DNA of 32,300 nt from Lentisphaeria bacterium (lineage in GTDB: Bacteria; Verrucomicrobiota; Lentisphaeria; Victivallales; UBA1829): contig DPDG01000111.1 in the NCBI GenBank assembly GCA_003526375.1, forward strand, positions 1 through 32,300, given 5' to 3'. Position 1 is the first letter of the stretch. Every line of letters starts with the position of its first letter. The translations under genes and the position numbers were made by a program. This document shows positions 32,243-32,300 of this stretch, piece by piece. The notes beneath the pieces were generated by a model. That model ran no database searches. It saw nothing but the letters and a program-made list of their open reading frames with translations, and was not told the origin of the DNA.

Positions 32243-32300
32243 TCATATAGTTGTGATATATAATTCTTCATAAAGTTCCAATTTTTCTGCTGTTTTCGTA
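32243..32300 (-). CDS. Possible C-terminal end of a protein entering from the right edge
   Basis: The minus strand is open from the window edge to a TGA at 32243-32245 and reads TKTAEKLELYEELYITTI, which has the composition of a real protein end from AT-rich DNA. Only 18 residues are visible, so this is weak. It would be part of whatever replaced the 3' part of the pseudopilin gene. Confidence 0.3.
   Translation of the reverse strand, partial: TKTAEKLELYEELYITTI

Overview
The window looks like chromosome of a Gram-negative (diderm) bacterium of the PVC group, most likely a Lentisphaerota/Victivallales-type organism. This is inferred from type II-like pseudopilins with FTLIELL leaders, a LacI regulator placed directly before a pseudopilin gene, xylose-isomerase-like and Gfo/Idh/MocA sugar enzymes, moderate GC with AT-rich intergenic DNA, and envelope genes that need an outer membrane (YdbH/YnbE, a heptose-phosphate kinase). 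No rRNA, tRNA, CRISPR array or complete mobile element was seen.

Layout. 57-2283: a secreted SGNH hydrolase faces a coupled pair encoding a pseudopilin and a membrane-anchored protein of unknown role. 2300-3495: an AT-rich, gene-poor stretch with a frameshifted membrane-protein gene and a possible second remnant. 3496-4674: a sugar isomerase/epimerase. 4734-9529 (minus): an operon reading formyltransferase, YdbH, YnbE, YdbL, secreted beta-rich protein; its core is the inner-to-outer membrane bridge system known from E. coli. 9619-15923 (plus): a secreted protein, a GldF-like permease, a GldA-like ATPase, a permease fused to GldG, and a DUF4340 protein, forming one putative ABC machine. 16305-16484: a 59-residue gene with a strong ribosome site and a structured upstream region. 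16532-19021: divergent phosphoglycerate mutase and oxidoreductase genes. 19409-20981: an ECF sigma factor and its zinc-finger anti-sigma factor. 20988-24099 (minus): a heptose-7-phosphate kinase followed by a large membrane protein. 24238-24948: a LOG-family protein.

25009-30639 (minus) is a redox operon: rex, then the three subunits of an NADH/ferredoxin [FeFe] hydrogenase (NuoE-like, NuoF-like, H-cluster subunit), a receiver-only response regulator and folB. A strong promoter and a TGTGA-N6-TCACA palindrome that fits a Rex operator lie upstream, so the cluster is probably controlled by the NADH/NAD+ ratio. The H-cluster subunit carries Ser in its first H-cluster motif (TSCSPGW).

31001-32300: a LacI-family gene with a near-consensus promoter and a perfect-arm palindrome at the transcription start. 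It is followed by a pseudopilin gene that stops after 25 codons, where the sequence becomes AT-rich and a possible foreign reading frame enters from the right edge. This looks like an insertion boundary.
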